Below are positions 17,160 to 25,689 of a stretch of DNA of 64,000 bases, piece after piece. The stretch covers positions 62,001 through 126,000 of the forward strand of contig JAFKGQ010000012.1 of the NCBI GenBank assembly GCA_017307755.1, given 5' to 3'. Positions within the stretch are counted from its first letter, which is position 1. Each line of letters starts with the position of its first letter. Below the pieces are notes generated by a model. The model ran no database searches and was not told the origin of the DNA. It worked only from the letters and a program-made list of their open reading frames with translations. A program made the translations under genes and the position numbers. This DNA comes from Chitinophagaceae bacterium. GTDB taxonomy: Bacteria > Bacteroidota > Bacteroidia > Chitinophagales > Chitinophagaceae.

Positions 17160-18104
17160 TCATTGTTCGATGGTCACATGAGCAGCATATACGTCAGCCA
17201 GCGAATCTTTGATATGAGTGGTATCACGGATGGTAGCAACGATGGGGAAATAGAGCTTGAAATAAGCGCTGTCTTTCTGTTCCATCTTTATGTTCAATTG
17301 AAATCCAAGTAATTGATTGTATCTCCGTAAGGCGCGCCCCTTTCTGTCAGTCTCCAGGATGACAAATTTATACAGGGTTGACCCGGGTGGGGGTGGGGTC
17401 TGGGTGACAGCTGGCACCTGTTTTGTCGTATCTGCGGGTGGGGTGGTGGATGGCGCCGCACTCTGGGCGGCAGTTTGCGATCTGCCGGTGTCGGTCTGAG
17501 CAGGAGTGGAGTCCTGATGAGCAACGATTCTTTTTTCCGGCAGGGGTTCGACGTAAGTATTGCGTTTATAAAGGTAATATCCTCCCCAGCCGATGGCGAT
17601 GAGTCCTACAATAATGGCCAGCAGCAAGACACCCTGGCGTACATTATTTGATGCCGGCTCATATTCCCTGGGTGGTTCTTCAAAGGTCTGGGTGGGGGCC
17701 TTTTTTTTCTCGGTGGCTATATCTTCCAGCTTTACGGTGGTATATTCTCCCGGGGTAAAATCGAATTTACCTGAATTGTTCTTGATCAGGGTGCCGATGC
17801 CATCCAGGTAGAAAGGTTTGCCGATATTCAACAGCTGTTTGCCGGTGGTCAGGAAAAAATCCAGGTCGGCTGCCGCCAGGGGTTTCATTTTTCCCGTATG
17901 TTCTTTTATAAACTGTATCAGCGCATCGTCGGGGGTGGTTATCGGGGTGTTTTTGAAGCTAATGCCCGAAGCAGGTGTCTGAGGATGCCGCTCGGAAGCT
18001 TCCGGGATCACTGCATTGGGGTCTAGTGTAAAACTACCGATACCAGGGAGGTCAAGCTTCTTGGTTTGGTATAAGAACTGCGACAGTAGTAAAGGTAATT
18101 TCAA
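17160..18104 (-). CDS. HU-CCDC81-type membrane protein with SPOR-like C-terminus
   Basis: The 314-residue protein appears to have tandem HU-like domains of the CCDC81 bacterial type at the N-terminus (residues about 1-130; FYLDGIGTLIKN is typical). A single membrane helix follows at about 158-180 (GVLLLAIIVGLIAIGWGGYYLYK). Then comes a Pro/Thr/Gln-rich linker and a C-terminal SPOR-like fold (YKFVILETDRKGRALRRYNQL). The topology would put the HU part in the cytoplasm and SPOR in the periplasm, where SPOR domains bind denuded peptidoglycan at the septum. A role linking the nucleoid and cell envelope is plausible but unproven. It starts at ATG 18104, divergent from the next gene. Confidence 0.85.
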   Translation of the reverse strand: MKLPLLLSQFLYQTKKLDLPGIGSFTLDPNAVIPEASERHPQTPASGISFKNTPITTPDDALIQFIKEHTGKMKPLAAADLDFFLTTGKQLLNIGKPFYLDGIGTLIKNNSGKFDFTPGEYTTVKLEDIATEKKKAPTQTFEEPPREYEPASNNVRQGVLLLAIIVGLIAIGWGGYYLYKRNTYVEPLPEKRIVAHQDSTPAQTDTGRSQTAAQSAAPSTTPPADTTKQVPAVTQTPPPPGSTLYKFVILETDRKGRALRRYNQLLGFQLNIKMEQKDSAYFKLYFPIVATIRDTTHIKDSLADVYAAHVTIEQ

Positions 18105-18163
18105 AACATATGGATTTTGAGTGCGTTAAAGATAAAAAAACTTCTCTGTAATTCCCTCATAAG

Positions 18164-18171
18164 TACCTTTG
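18164..18171 (+). promoter_or_regulatory. Bacteroidota -7 box TACCTTTG
   Basis: TACCTTTG matches the TAnnTTTG consensus exactly and lies 17 bases before the ATG at 18188. Transcription would begin near 18178, giving a leader of about 10 nt. No clear -33 element was assigned. Confidence 0.55.
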
Positions 18172-18187
18172 TATACAAAAATTACCC

Positions 18188-18523
18188 ATGCTGACACAGC
18201 AGGAAGAGGCGTTTATCCGGTATTGGGAGGAGAATCGTTCCCGTCAGAAGAAAGTATTCCGCCAGTTTCTTGTTGGTATCCCTGTGGGACTGGCTTTTGC
18301 TATTCCCATCGTAGTAAATTTTGCCTCCGGCTGGGATGTTCAAGCTGAGGCAAGCAGCGCTTCTTCTCAAAAATCCCTGCTAATGGTGTTGATGGTGGCC
18401 TTGTTGCTGATCGTCGGTTTTGTAGCTATCTTTTATCAGAAGTATAAATGGGATCAATACGAACAGCGTTACCGGGAACTGCTGAGCAAGCGGTCGAATG
18501 ACACCCCTAATCAGCCAGATTAA
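18188..18523 (+). CDS. Small two-helix membrane protein of unknown function
   Basis: The 111-residue protein has a charged N-terminus (about 25 residues), a membrane helix at about 27-47 and a second helix at about 63-82. A charged helical C-terminus follows (YKWDQYEQRYRELLSKR). No family motif is evident. An exact -7 promoter box lies just upstream, so it is probably transcribed alone. It is divergent from the HU/SPOR gene, with 83 bases between. Confidence 0.75.
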   Translation: MLTQQEEAFIRYWEENRSRQKKVFRQFLVGIPVGLAFAIPIVVNFASGWDVQAEASSASSQKSLLMVLMVALLLIVGFVAIFYQKYKWDQYEQRYRELLSKRSNDTPNQPD

Positions 18524-18752
18524 AAATTCTTGAATTTTTTTTAAGATCCTTGCAGCAATTCCGGATCGGTGGCTGTCTAATTATACAGGGACTATTTTTC
18601 GCGCCTTTTTCCGATGAGAATTTTGCTTACTCGTACCGATCAACCAACGTAAGGATTTGTGCAATCGTCTGGTTATCAACAACAACTTATTCTATCCTAC
18701 ATTTTGACATACATCTGCTTGATGTGCAGTAACCATGAACTACCTGCTAACA
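18524..18752 (+). other. Non-coding stretch before a terminator; possible small RNA
   Basis: About 230 bases without a convincing protein-coding frame lie between the small membrane protein gene and an isolated terminator. The stretch is A/T-rich at its start (T-run 18533-18542). CTGC/GCAG and ACAT/ATGT pairings can form around 18711-18730. A near match to the -7 box occurs at TACATTTTG, about 18702-18710. This could be a long 3' UTR or a small RNA gene. Nothing known was recognised. Confidence 0.3.
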
Positions 18753-18779
18753 GCCTCCACCTCAATGGAGGCTTTTTTA
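18753..18779 (+). terminator. Intrinsic terminator
   Basis: The 7-bp stem GCCTCCA/TGGAGGC has a 6-nt loop and is followed by TTTTTT. It points rightward only, because the minus strand has no T-run. It therefore ends a plus-strand transcript, although the nearest plus-strand gene stops 230 bases upstream. Confidence 0.88.
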
Positions 18780-18815
18780 TTTCCTAACTTTTGCAAGTGA
18801 TTGGTATTTACATTT

Positions 18816-20279
18816 TTAGCATTCTTTTAGCCCCAACGGAATCTGCAGGGCCAGCCCGCCGTCGGAAGTTTCCTTGTATTTACTGTTCATATCCTGTGCG
18901 GTACTCCACATGGTGCTGATGACGGCGTCCAGGGATACTTTTGCGAAGTCGGGGGTACTTTGGAGGGCCAGTTGAGAGGCTGTAATGGCTTTGATGGCGC
19001 CCATGGTATTTCGCTCGATACAGGGTATCTGGACGAGGCCGCCGATGGGGTCGCAGGTGAGGCCGAGGTGATGTTCCATAGCGATCTCTGCGGCCATCAT
19101 TGCCTGTCGTTGGCTGCCACCGACGGATTCGGTAAGTGCGGCTGCCGCCATAGCGGAAGAAACGCCGATCTCAGCCTGGCATCCACCCATGGCTGCGGAG
19201 ATGGTGGACCCTTTCTTAAAAATGCTGCCAATTTCGGATGCTGTCAGGATGAATTGGAATATTTTGTCCTCGTTCAGGCCGTCGCAGAAAGCAACAAAAT
19301 ATTGCAGGACGGCGGGGATCACTCCTGCGGCACCGTTAGTAGGCGCTGTTACCACCCTACCGAAAGAGGCATTCTCCTCGTTTACCGCCAGCGCAAAACA
19401 GCTGACCCAATCAAGGATATATTTAAAATCGTGGCCTCCCGCCCGTATGGCGGCCACCCATGTGTCAAAGCTGTCGTAAGTCCTTCCGCCTATCAATTTT
19501 TTATTAAGCGCCGAAGCTCTTCTTTTTACGTTGAGGCCGCCTGGCAACATCCCTTCGGAGTGACAGCCCCGGTAAATACATTCCCGCATCACCCGCCAGA
19601 TGTCCAGGACACCTTGCCGGGTGTCTTTTTCCGGACGCCAAGCTGATTCGTTTTCCAATACCACCTCATAAATGTTCATGCCTGTCTTTCGGCACCAATG
19701 TAGTAAGTCATCCGCTATGTCGATGGGGAATGGAAGTTGGACAGCGCTGCTGCTACCGGGTTTCTCACCTTCCTTTTTGACAAACCCTCCGCCTATGGAA
19801 TACCATGTTTCTGCCAATTGCTGTCCATCTTTGAACGTAGCCAGAAAGGTCATGGCATTTGGATGGAAGGGAAGGGTTTCTGTATAAAGAAAGGAAATGT
19901 CGATAGAAGGATCGAAGTCGATTTCCTGTTTGCCTTTGATACGGAGTTTTTTTGTATGTGCGATGGTTTCGATGGCAGGGGCGATCATGCCGACGTCGAA
20001 AGTCACCGGATCTTCACCGGCCAGGCCCAGTTGAATAGCTATATCCGTCCCGTGTCCTTTGCCTGTCTTGGCCAGGGAGCCATAGAGCAAAATGCTGATA
20101 TGTGTTAAGTGAGACAGATCACGTTGTTGTTCAAGGGAGGCAATAAAGCGTTGGGCTGCTCTCCAGGGGCCTAAAGTATGAGAACTGGAAGGGCCGATGC
20201 CTATCTTGAACATGTCGAATACGGAAATGGATTCGTGTGGCAAGAAGATGAGATTTTTCCCAAAGGTAACGCCGTACAC
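18816..20279 (-). CDS. sdaA: L-serine ammonia-lyase (single-chain, iron-sulfur type)
   Basis: The enzyme converts L-serine to pyruvate and ammonia using a [4Fe-4S] cluster. The 487-residue frame has SVFDMFKIGIGPSSSHT near the N-terminus, the family signature. It also has the GCQAEIGVSSAMAAAAL and TCDPIGGLVQIPCIERN segments, which carry the conserved cysteines of the catalytic half. The alpha and beta halves are fused, as usual. The start is uncertain: GTG 20279 is the longest. An in-frame TTG at LPHESISVFDMF, 12 codons later, would match typical family N-termini better. It is divergent from the FecR-FtsX gene. Confidence 0.93.
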   Translation of the reverse strand: MYGVTFGKNLIFLPHESISVFDMFKIGIGPSSSHTLGPWRAAQRFIASLEQQRDLSHLTHISILLYGSLAKTGKGHGTDIAIQLGLAGEDPVTFDVGMIAPAIETIAHTKKLRIKGKQEIDFDPSIDISFLYTETLPFHPNAMTFLATFKDGQQLAETWYSIGGGFVKKEGEKPGSSSAVQLPFPIDIADDLLHWCRKTGMNIYEVVLENESAWRPEKDTRQGVLDIWRVMRECIYRGCHSEGMLPGGLNVKRRASALNKKLIGGRTYDSFDTWVAAIRAGGHDFKYILDWVSCFALAVNEENASFGRVVTAPTNGAAGVIPAVLQYFVAFCDGLNEDKIFQFILTASEIGSIFKKGSTISAAMGGCQAEIGVSSAMAAAALTESVGGSQRQAMMAAEIAMEHHLGLTCDPIGGLVQIPCIERNTMGAIKAITASQLALQSTPDFAKVSLDAVISTMWSTAQDMNSKYKETSDGGLALQIPLGLKEC

Positions 20280-20398
20280 TCAATGTATCATAAGCGAACA
20301 GACAGGAATGTTGAATTAGGTGTTATATTTTGATAATCAATGCTGTATGCGACCGGCATAATTTTTTAAGTCTCTTTTTTGTACCTATCTTCCAGGAA

Positions 20399-23086
20399 AT
20401 GAATTATACCACTGTCGAACAGCTGCTGGCAGATGAAGGCTTTTTAGCCTGGTATCGCCATGCCGATGAGAAAGAAGTAGATCGATGGAACCAATGGATC
20501 GCAGCCACCCCGGAAAACCGGCTGCTGGCTGAGGAGGCCGTTCAATGGTTGATCACCTTCAACTCCCTGGAAGAGCGTGAGGCTGCAGAAACCTTTTTAC
20601 CAAAGGACAGCGAGGTTTTATTTCATAAGATCAGTCAATCCATAGATCGTCGTACGGAGCCTGTTTTGCCACGCCAGCGGGGCATCAATCATCTCCCCAT
20701 GTTAAGTAGTTATTGCAAGATCGCCGTACGCAATCTCCGTAAGAGCAGGATCTACTCTTCCATCAATATCCTGGGACTGTCGCTGGGTATGGCTGTTACG
20801 TTATTGATCGGGCTTTGGGTTTGGGACGAGTTGTCCTTTAACCAGTATCATAGCAACTACATTGATATTGCTCTTGTGCTGCAACGCAATTTCAGGGCAG
20901 GCCATACTTTTATACAGAACTCCATGCCTGCCCCGTTGGGCGAAGGCCTCCGTCATAATTACGGGAGCAAATTCAAGCATATCGTTATGACTTCGGGCAA
21001 TGGTCAGCACAATATATCGACTGGTGATAAGAAATTCTTTCAATACGGGAGGTTTATGGGACAAGAGGCTCCGGATATGCTATCGCTCCGAATGGAGAAA
21101 GGATCCCGGGATGGCTTGAAAGACCCTTATTCCGTCCTTCTCTCGGACGGGCTGGCAAAGTCCCTTTTTGGTAATGAGGACCCCATGGGCAAGACCGTAA
21201 AGATAGACAATCGTATAGGCGTAAAGGTGACGGGTGTTTATGAAGACATGCCCGTCAATTCCGAGTTTGCGGAAATGACCTTTCTGTTGCCCTGGGAACT
21301 TTTTGTTTCAGAATGGAAATGGGTGAAAGACCAGAAGGACAACTGGGATTTTAATGTTTTCGACGTGTTGATACAGGTGGCGCCGCATGAGGACATGGAT
21401 AAAGTGTCATGGCAGATCCGGAATTTCAGACAGCAGATGAATCCCGACCCTAAAGGGGAGGAGCAGTTGTTCCTCTGGCCTATGTCGCGGTGGCATCTCT
21501 ACGGCCATTTTGGAGACAATGGTGTGGACGGGGATGGGCAGATCAGGTATGTCCGGCTTTTTGGGGGCATCGGGGTGTTTGTATTGTTGCTGGCCTGTAT
21601 CAATTTTATGAACCTCAGCACGGCCCGGAGCGAGAAAAGGGCAAGAGAGGTCGGCATCCGGAAGGCCATCGGTTCCGTACGTCAGCAACTGATCGTCCAA
21701 TTCCTTAGCGAGTCTACGCTGGTGGCTTTGCTTGCGTTTTTCTTATCCCTGATGATAGTGCAGATGGCGCTGCCCTGGTTCAATCAGCTATCGGGAAAGA
21801 ATATGACGATCTTATGGGATCATCCCTGGTTCTGGATGCTGGGTGTTGGGTTCAGTCTGGTGACGGGCATTATTGCAGGATCCTACCCAGCCTTTTATCT
21901 CTCGTCTTTCCGGCCTGTGAAAGTATTGAAAGGCGAGTTCAAGGCTGGTAAGCATGCTGCTTTGCCAAGGAGGGTCCTGGTAGTAGTGCAGTTTACGGTG
22001 TCCGTATTGCTGGCAGGCGGTACTGTCATTGTCTACCGCCAGATACAATATGCCAAGGATAGGCCGGTGGGATTTGATCGTAAAGGTCTTTTATCCATAC
22101 CGATGACTACCGGAGATATTTATGAGAATTATAACGCGGCACGCAATGAGCTGCTGGCCAGTCGTATGGTAACGGAGGTTGCGGAATCGCAAGGACCGTT
22201 GACAGAAAACTGGGTAGGGAATGACGATTTTGAGTGGAGGGGTAAGGACCCACACAAAAATCAGGGTTTTAATCTTGTTGGCGCCACCATCGGATATGGG
22301 AAGACTATTGGATGGGAATTGGTAGCCGGGCGTGATTTTTCGACGGACTTCCCTTCGGACAGCAGCCGTATCATTTTGAACCAGGCAGCGGTGAAAGCGA
22401 TGGGATTCAGGAACCCGATAGGGGAGGTTGTCCGGTGGGATAAAAAGGATTATACCGTAGTAGGGGTGATCAGGGACCTGATCATGCAATCACCCTACAG
22501 GTCTATTCAACCTATGATATTTTATGTACTGCCTGAGCCGGGCAATTTTGTGAATATCAAGATCGCTCCCCATGTGTCTCCCGCCTCGGCCATGAAAAAG
22601 ATACAGGAGGTGTTTGAACGATATAACCCAGCCGCACCTTTTATTTATCAGCAGGCGGACAAAGAGTTCGCCAAGAAATTCGGAGACGAGGAGCGCATTG
22701 CACGGCTGGCGACCGTCTTTGCCAGTCTGGCCATCTTTATCAGTTGTCTGGGATTGTTTGGTCTGGCGGCTTTTATGGCCGAGCAGCGTACAAAGGAGAT
22801 CGGCATCAGAAAGGTACTGGGCGCTTCGGTATATATCCTGTGGCGGTTGTTGTCAAAAGAGTTTGTCGTACTGGTGTTGCTGTCCTGTTGTATCGCTATT
22901 CCCCTGGCCTGGTATTTCCTGGGCAATTGGCTGCAGCAATTCGACTACAGGATCAGGATCACGGGGAGTATTTTCGCCCTGGTAGCAACGGGCGCCCTGT
23001 TACTGGCATTGGCGACGGTGAGCTATCAATCTATACGGGCAGCAATGGCCAGTCCGGCAAAGAGTCTTCGAGTGGGCAGCGAGTAA
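20399..23086 (+). CDS. FtsX-family ABC permease with FecR-like N-terminal segment
   Basis: This 895-residue protein carries about 100 extra residues in front of a standard Bacteroidota MacB/FtsX permease of about 790. The extra part (LLADEGFLAWYRHAD, RWNQWIAATPENRLLAEEA) resembles the cytoplasmic N-terminus of FecR anti-sigma proteins. Then come TM1 (ILGLSLGMAVTLLIGLWVW), a periplasmic MacB-like domain and three helices. A second periplasmic domain and three more helices follow, with EIGIRKVLGAS before the last set. No ATPase gene is adjacent, as is common for this group. ATG 20399 follows an AGGA ribosome site and begins at the FecR-like segment. It may export or signal; substrate unknown. 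Confidence 0.9.
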   Translation: MNYTTVEQLLADEGFLAWYRHADEKEVDRWNQWIAATPENRLLAEEAVQWLITFNSLEEREAAETFLPKDSEVLFHKISQSIDRRTEPVLPRQRGINHLPMLSSYCKIAVRNLRKSRIYSSINILGLSLGMAVTLLIGLWVWDELSFNQYHSNYIDIALVLQRNFRAGHTFIQNSMPAPLGEGLRHNYGSKFKHIVMTSGNGQHNISTGDKKFFQYGRFMGQEAPDMLSLRMEKGSRDGLKDPYSVLLSDGLAKSLFGNEDPMGKTVKIDNRIGVKVTGVYEDMPVNSEFAEMTFLLPWELFVSEWKWVKDQKDNWDFNVFDVLIQVAPHEDMDKVSWQIRNFRQQMNPDPKGEEQLFLWPMSRWHLYGHFGDNGVDGDGQIRYVRLFGGIGVFVLLLACINFMNLSTARSEKRAREVGIRKAIGSVRQQLIVQFLSESTLVALLAFFLSLMIVQMALPWFNQLSGKNMTILWDHPWFWMLGVGFSLVTGIIAGSYPAFYLSSFRPVKVLKGEFKAGKHAALPRRVLVVVQFTVSVLLAGGTVIVYRQIQYAKDRPVGFDRKGLLSIPMTTGDIYENYNAARNELLASRMVTEVAESQGPLTENWVGNDDFEWRGKDPHKNQGFNLVGATIGYGKTIGWELVAGRDFSTDFPSDSSRIILNQAAVKAMGFRNPIGEVVRWDKKDYTVVGVIRDLIMQSPYRSIQPMIFYVLPEPGNFVNIKIAPHVSPASAMKKIQEVFERYNPAAPFIYQQADKEFAKKFGDEERIARLATVFASLAIFISCLGLFGLAAFMAEQRTKEIGIRKVLGASVYILWRLLSKEFVVLVLLSCCIAIPLAWYFLGNWLQQFDYRIRITGSIFALVATGALLLALATVSYQSIRAAMASPAKSLRVGSE

Positions 23087-23190
23087 CCATGGCCGGACTG
23101 GCCCAATCGTAGGCCCTGGCAGATGCCTTGGCATCGGTATGACTTGTAAAGTATCTCGCGGAGCAGGTTTTCCCAAAAAAAACATCAGTT

Positions 23191-24363
23191 CTAATTCAAC
23201 GACGGGTCCTGGCTGATGGCGTTCAGATCGACATCCTTATAATTCTTTATTTCATTGTACAATGTGTCTCTTTCCACCGGCTCTCTACCCACCTGTTTGA
23301 TAAGAGAAACCAACTGGGCCGTGGTGAGGCTGGGTGTCTGCTCTTCCGAGCCTGCCATGGAATAGATCTTTGTAGTATCGTCGATAGTGCCGTCCAGGTC
23401 GTTAACGCCAAAAGAGAGCGTCAACTGTGCATTCTGTCTGCCCAACATAGGCCAATAGGCTTTCAGATGGGGGAAGTTATCCATATAGAGACGAGCTACG
23501 GCATAGAGCTTCATGTCCTCTATGATGGAAGATTCCGTCACATGGCTCATATCGTTGTCCTTGTTCCGGAATTTCAGTGGAATAAATGTGTTGAAGCCAC
23601 CGGTGCGGTCCTGGAGGTCACGCAGCCGCTGCATATGATCGATGCGGTGGGCATAGGTTTCGATGTGACCATATAACATGGTGGCATTGGTATGCATGCC
23701 TTCCCGGTGGGCTGCCTCGTGGATCTTCAGCCATCCTTCCGCATCTACCTTATCTGCGCAGATGACATTGCGTACGTCCGGATGGAATATCTCCGCCCCG
23801 CCGCCCGGCATGGAGTCCAGACCGGCCGCATGCAGCTTTTTCATACCTTCTTCCACGGTGAGCTTGGCTTTGCGGAACATATAATCCAATTCCACGGCCG
23901 TAAAACCTTTGATGTGCAGGTCCGGGCGATGGGTCTTTATCTTCCCCAGCAGTTCTGTAAAAAACTCCAGGTTCATCTTCGGGTGTACGCCTCCTACGAT
24001 ATGCACTTCTGTCACCGGCTTGCCGTCATAGCCTTTGACGATGTCCATCATCTGTTGCTGGCTCAGCTCCCATCCTTCATCCCTGTGGGCATACAGACGG
24101 GAGTAGGAACAGAACTGGCAGGTAAATACGCAGACATTGGTAGGCTCGATATGAAAATTCCGGTTGAAATAGGTCTTGTTGCCGTGCCGGCGTTCGCGTA
24201 CGTGGTTGGCCAGGGCTCCCAGGTAGGACAGCGTGCCTTTTTCGAAGAGCGTCAATCCTTCTTCGGCTGTGATCCTTTCCTCCGCCAGTATCTTTTCGCC
24301 AATTCTTTCCAATTCCTTGTCTGTTGTCTTCAGGATAGCCGCTACCTGGGTAATAGTACTCAT
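23191..24363 (-). CDS. mqnE: Aminofutalosine synthase MqnE (radical SAM)
   Basis: MqnE joins chorismate-derived 3-[(1-carboxyvinyl)oxy]benzoate to a SAM-derived adenosyl radical, an early step of the futalosine route to menaquinone. The 390 residues contain the radical SAM cluster motif Cys78-x3-Cys82-x2-Cys85 in CVFTCQFCSY. The family segments TEVHIVGGVHP, LDSMPGGGAEIF and the C-terminal GVNDLDGT follow. Length is normal. Distinguishing it from MqnC relies on the N-terminus (FNRNFHIEPTNVC) and overall resemblance. It is divergent from the MFS gene. No other mqn gene is in the window. Confidence 0.93.
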   Translation of the reverse strand: MSTITQVAAILKTTDKELERIGEKILAEERITAEEGLTLFEKGTLSYLGALANHVRERRHGNKTYFNRNFHIEPTNVCVFTCQFCSYSRLYAHRDEGWELSQQQMMDIVKGYDGKPVTEVHIVGGVHPKMNLEFFTELLGKIKTHRPDLHIKGFTAVELDYMFRKAKLTVEEGMKKLHAAGLDSMPGGGAEIFHPDVRNVICADKVDAEGWLKIHEAAHREGMHTNATMLYGHIETYAHRIDHMQRLRDLQDRTGGFNTFIPLKFRNKDNDMSHVTESSIIEDMKLYAVARLYMDNFPHLKAYWPMLGRQNAQLTLSFGVNDLDGTIDDTTKIYSMAGSEEQTPSLTTAQLVSLIKQVGREPVERDTLYNEIKNYKDVDLNAISQDPSLN

Positions 24364-24447
24364 ATCGTATGTTTTATTCCGGGGGTAAAGTTACGGATTG
24401 TAGGATATTTGTTTATCTTCCGTAATTGTAATCAAAACAACACATTG

Positions 24448-25686
24448 ATGGGTATAAAGTTTCGTCTGATCCTCATGAATTTCCTGGAATTTTTCGTATG
24501 GGGGGCCTGGCTGATCTCCATGGGGGGATATATGATCGTGACGCTGCACTTCACGGGTGGTCAGGTCGCCAGTGTGTACGGCACGATGGGTATCGCCTCT
24601 TTGTTTATGCCGGGATTACTCGGGATCGTGGCCGACAGATGGATCAATGCCGAAAGAGTGCTGGGGGCCTGTCATCTCATCGGGGCAGGACTTTTACTAT
24701 GGGCTTCCACGATCAGGGATTATCCGACTTTGTATGTAGTCATGTTGCTGAATAACATGTTCTATATGCCCACCATTGCATTAAACAATACCGTCAGCTA
24801 TATTGTACTGGAAAAAAAGGGTTTTAATATTGTAAAAATATTCCCTCCCATCCGGGTGTGGGGAACGGTCGGGTTTATTGCGGCTATGTGGGTGGTAGAC
24901 CTGGCCGGCTGGACGCTGAGCCAAATGCAGCTGTATGTCAGCGCAGGCTCGGGGATCATACTGGGCATTTATGCTTTTACAATGCCAGGCTGTCCGCCTG
25001 TAAAAACAAAGGAAAAGAAAAGCATCGCCTCTTCTCTTGGTCTGGATGCATTTGTATTGTTCAGGAACAGCCGGATGGCTATTTTTTTTGTGTTTGCTAT
25101 GTTCCTGGGGGCAGCCCTGCAGATCACCAATGCTTTTGGCCTGCCCTTTATCAGCGATTTTTCCAGGAACTATGCAGACTCATTTGCCGTCAGACATCCC
25201 AACCTGCTGACTTCTGTCTCGCAAATCTCCGAAACGCTGTTTATCCTTACCATTCCTTTCTTCCTTGGAAAGTTTGGGATCAAGCGGGTGATGATCATGA
25301 GCATCTTTGCCTGGGTCTTTAGATTCGGTCTTTTTGCTATCGGCAACCCCGGCAGCGGCTTTATCTTTTTGCTGCTGTCCATGATCGTGTACGGAATGGC
25401 ATTTGATTTTTTCAATATCTCCGGTTCATTATTTATCGAGCGGGAGGCCCCCATCACTATCCGGGCCAGTGCGCAGGGGGTGTTCATGATCATGACCAAC
25501 GGACTGGGCTCTTTTTTGGGCGGTGTCGGCAGCGGCTGGGTAGTGGATCATTTCACCGTGGGCGGAGTAAAGGACTGGACAAGCATCTGGCTGGTGTTTT
25601 CCGCCTATGCGCTGGTGCTGGGTTTTATCTTTCCTCTGGCTTTCCGGTATAAACATGTTCCCCAGACCGGACAACTGGCGCATTAA
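24448..25686 (+). CDS. MFS transporter, nucleoside:H+ symporter (NupG/XapB) type
   Basis: The 412-residue, 12-helix inner-membrane carrier begins MGIKFRLILMNFLEFFVWGAW, the hallmark of the nucleoside H+ symporter branch of the major facilitator superfamily. It continues with GIVADRW in the first loop and RVWGTVGFI in the fourth to fifth helix region. It most likely imports nucleosides. The true start is ATG 24448; the open frame runs far upstream antisense to mqnE, which is spurious. It is divergent from mqnE. A possible link to salvage of futalosine-derived nucleosides is speculative. Confidence 0.92.
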   Translation: MGIKFRLILMNFLEFFVWGAWLISMGGYMIVTLHFTGGQVASVYGTMGIASLFMPGLLGIVADRWINAERVLGACHLIGAGLLLWASTIRDYPTLYVVMLLNNMFYMPTIALNNTVSYIVLEKKGFNIVKIFPPIRVWGTVGFIAAMWVVDLAGWTLSQMQLYVSAGSGIILGIYAFTMPGCPPVKTKEKKSIASSLGLDAFVLFRNSRMAIFFVFAMFLGAALQITNAFGLPFISDFSRNYADSFAVRHPNLLTSVSQISETLFILTIPFFLGKFGIKRVMIMSIFAWVFRFGLFAIGNPGSGFIFLLLSMIVYGMAFDFFNISGSLFIEREAPITIRASAQGVFMIMTNGLGSFLGGVGSGWVVDHFTVGGVKDWTSIWLVFSAYALVLGFIFPLAFRYKHVPQTGQLAH

Positions 25687-25689
25687 TGG

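Noticed and set aside
18735..18800. 21-codon frame MNYLLTASTSMEAFLF running through a terminator
   Set aside because: It reads straight through the stem and T-run of the terminator and has no ribosome site. The T-run codes for its Phe residues by chance.
23122..23135. Inverted repeat GATGCC-TT-GGCATC after the FecR-FtsX gene
   Set aside because: The loop is only two bases and no T-run follows, so it is not a convincing terminator. It could be a weak protein site.
23692..24447. Long open frame in front of the nucleoside-type MFS carrier
   Set aside because: It is antisense to mqnE and has no domain character. The carrier starts naturally at ATG 24448 with its first membrane helix.
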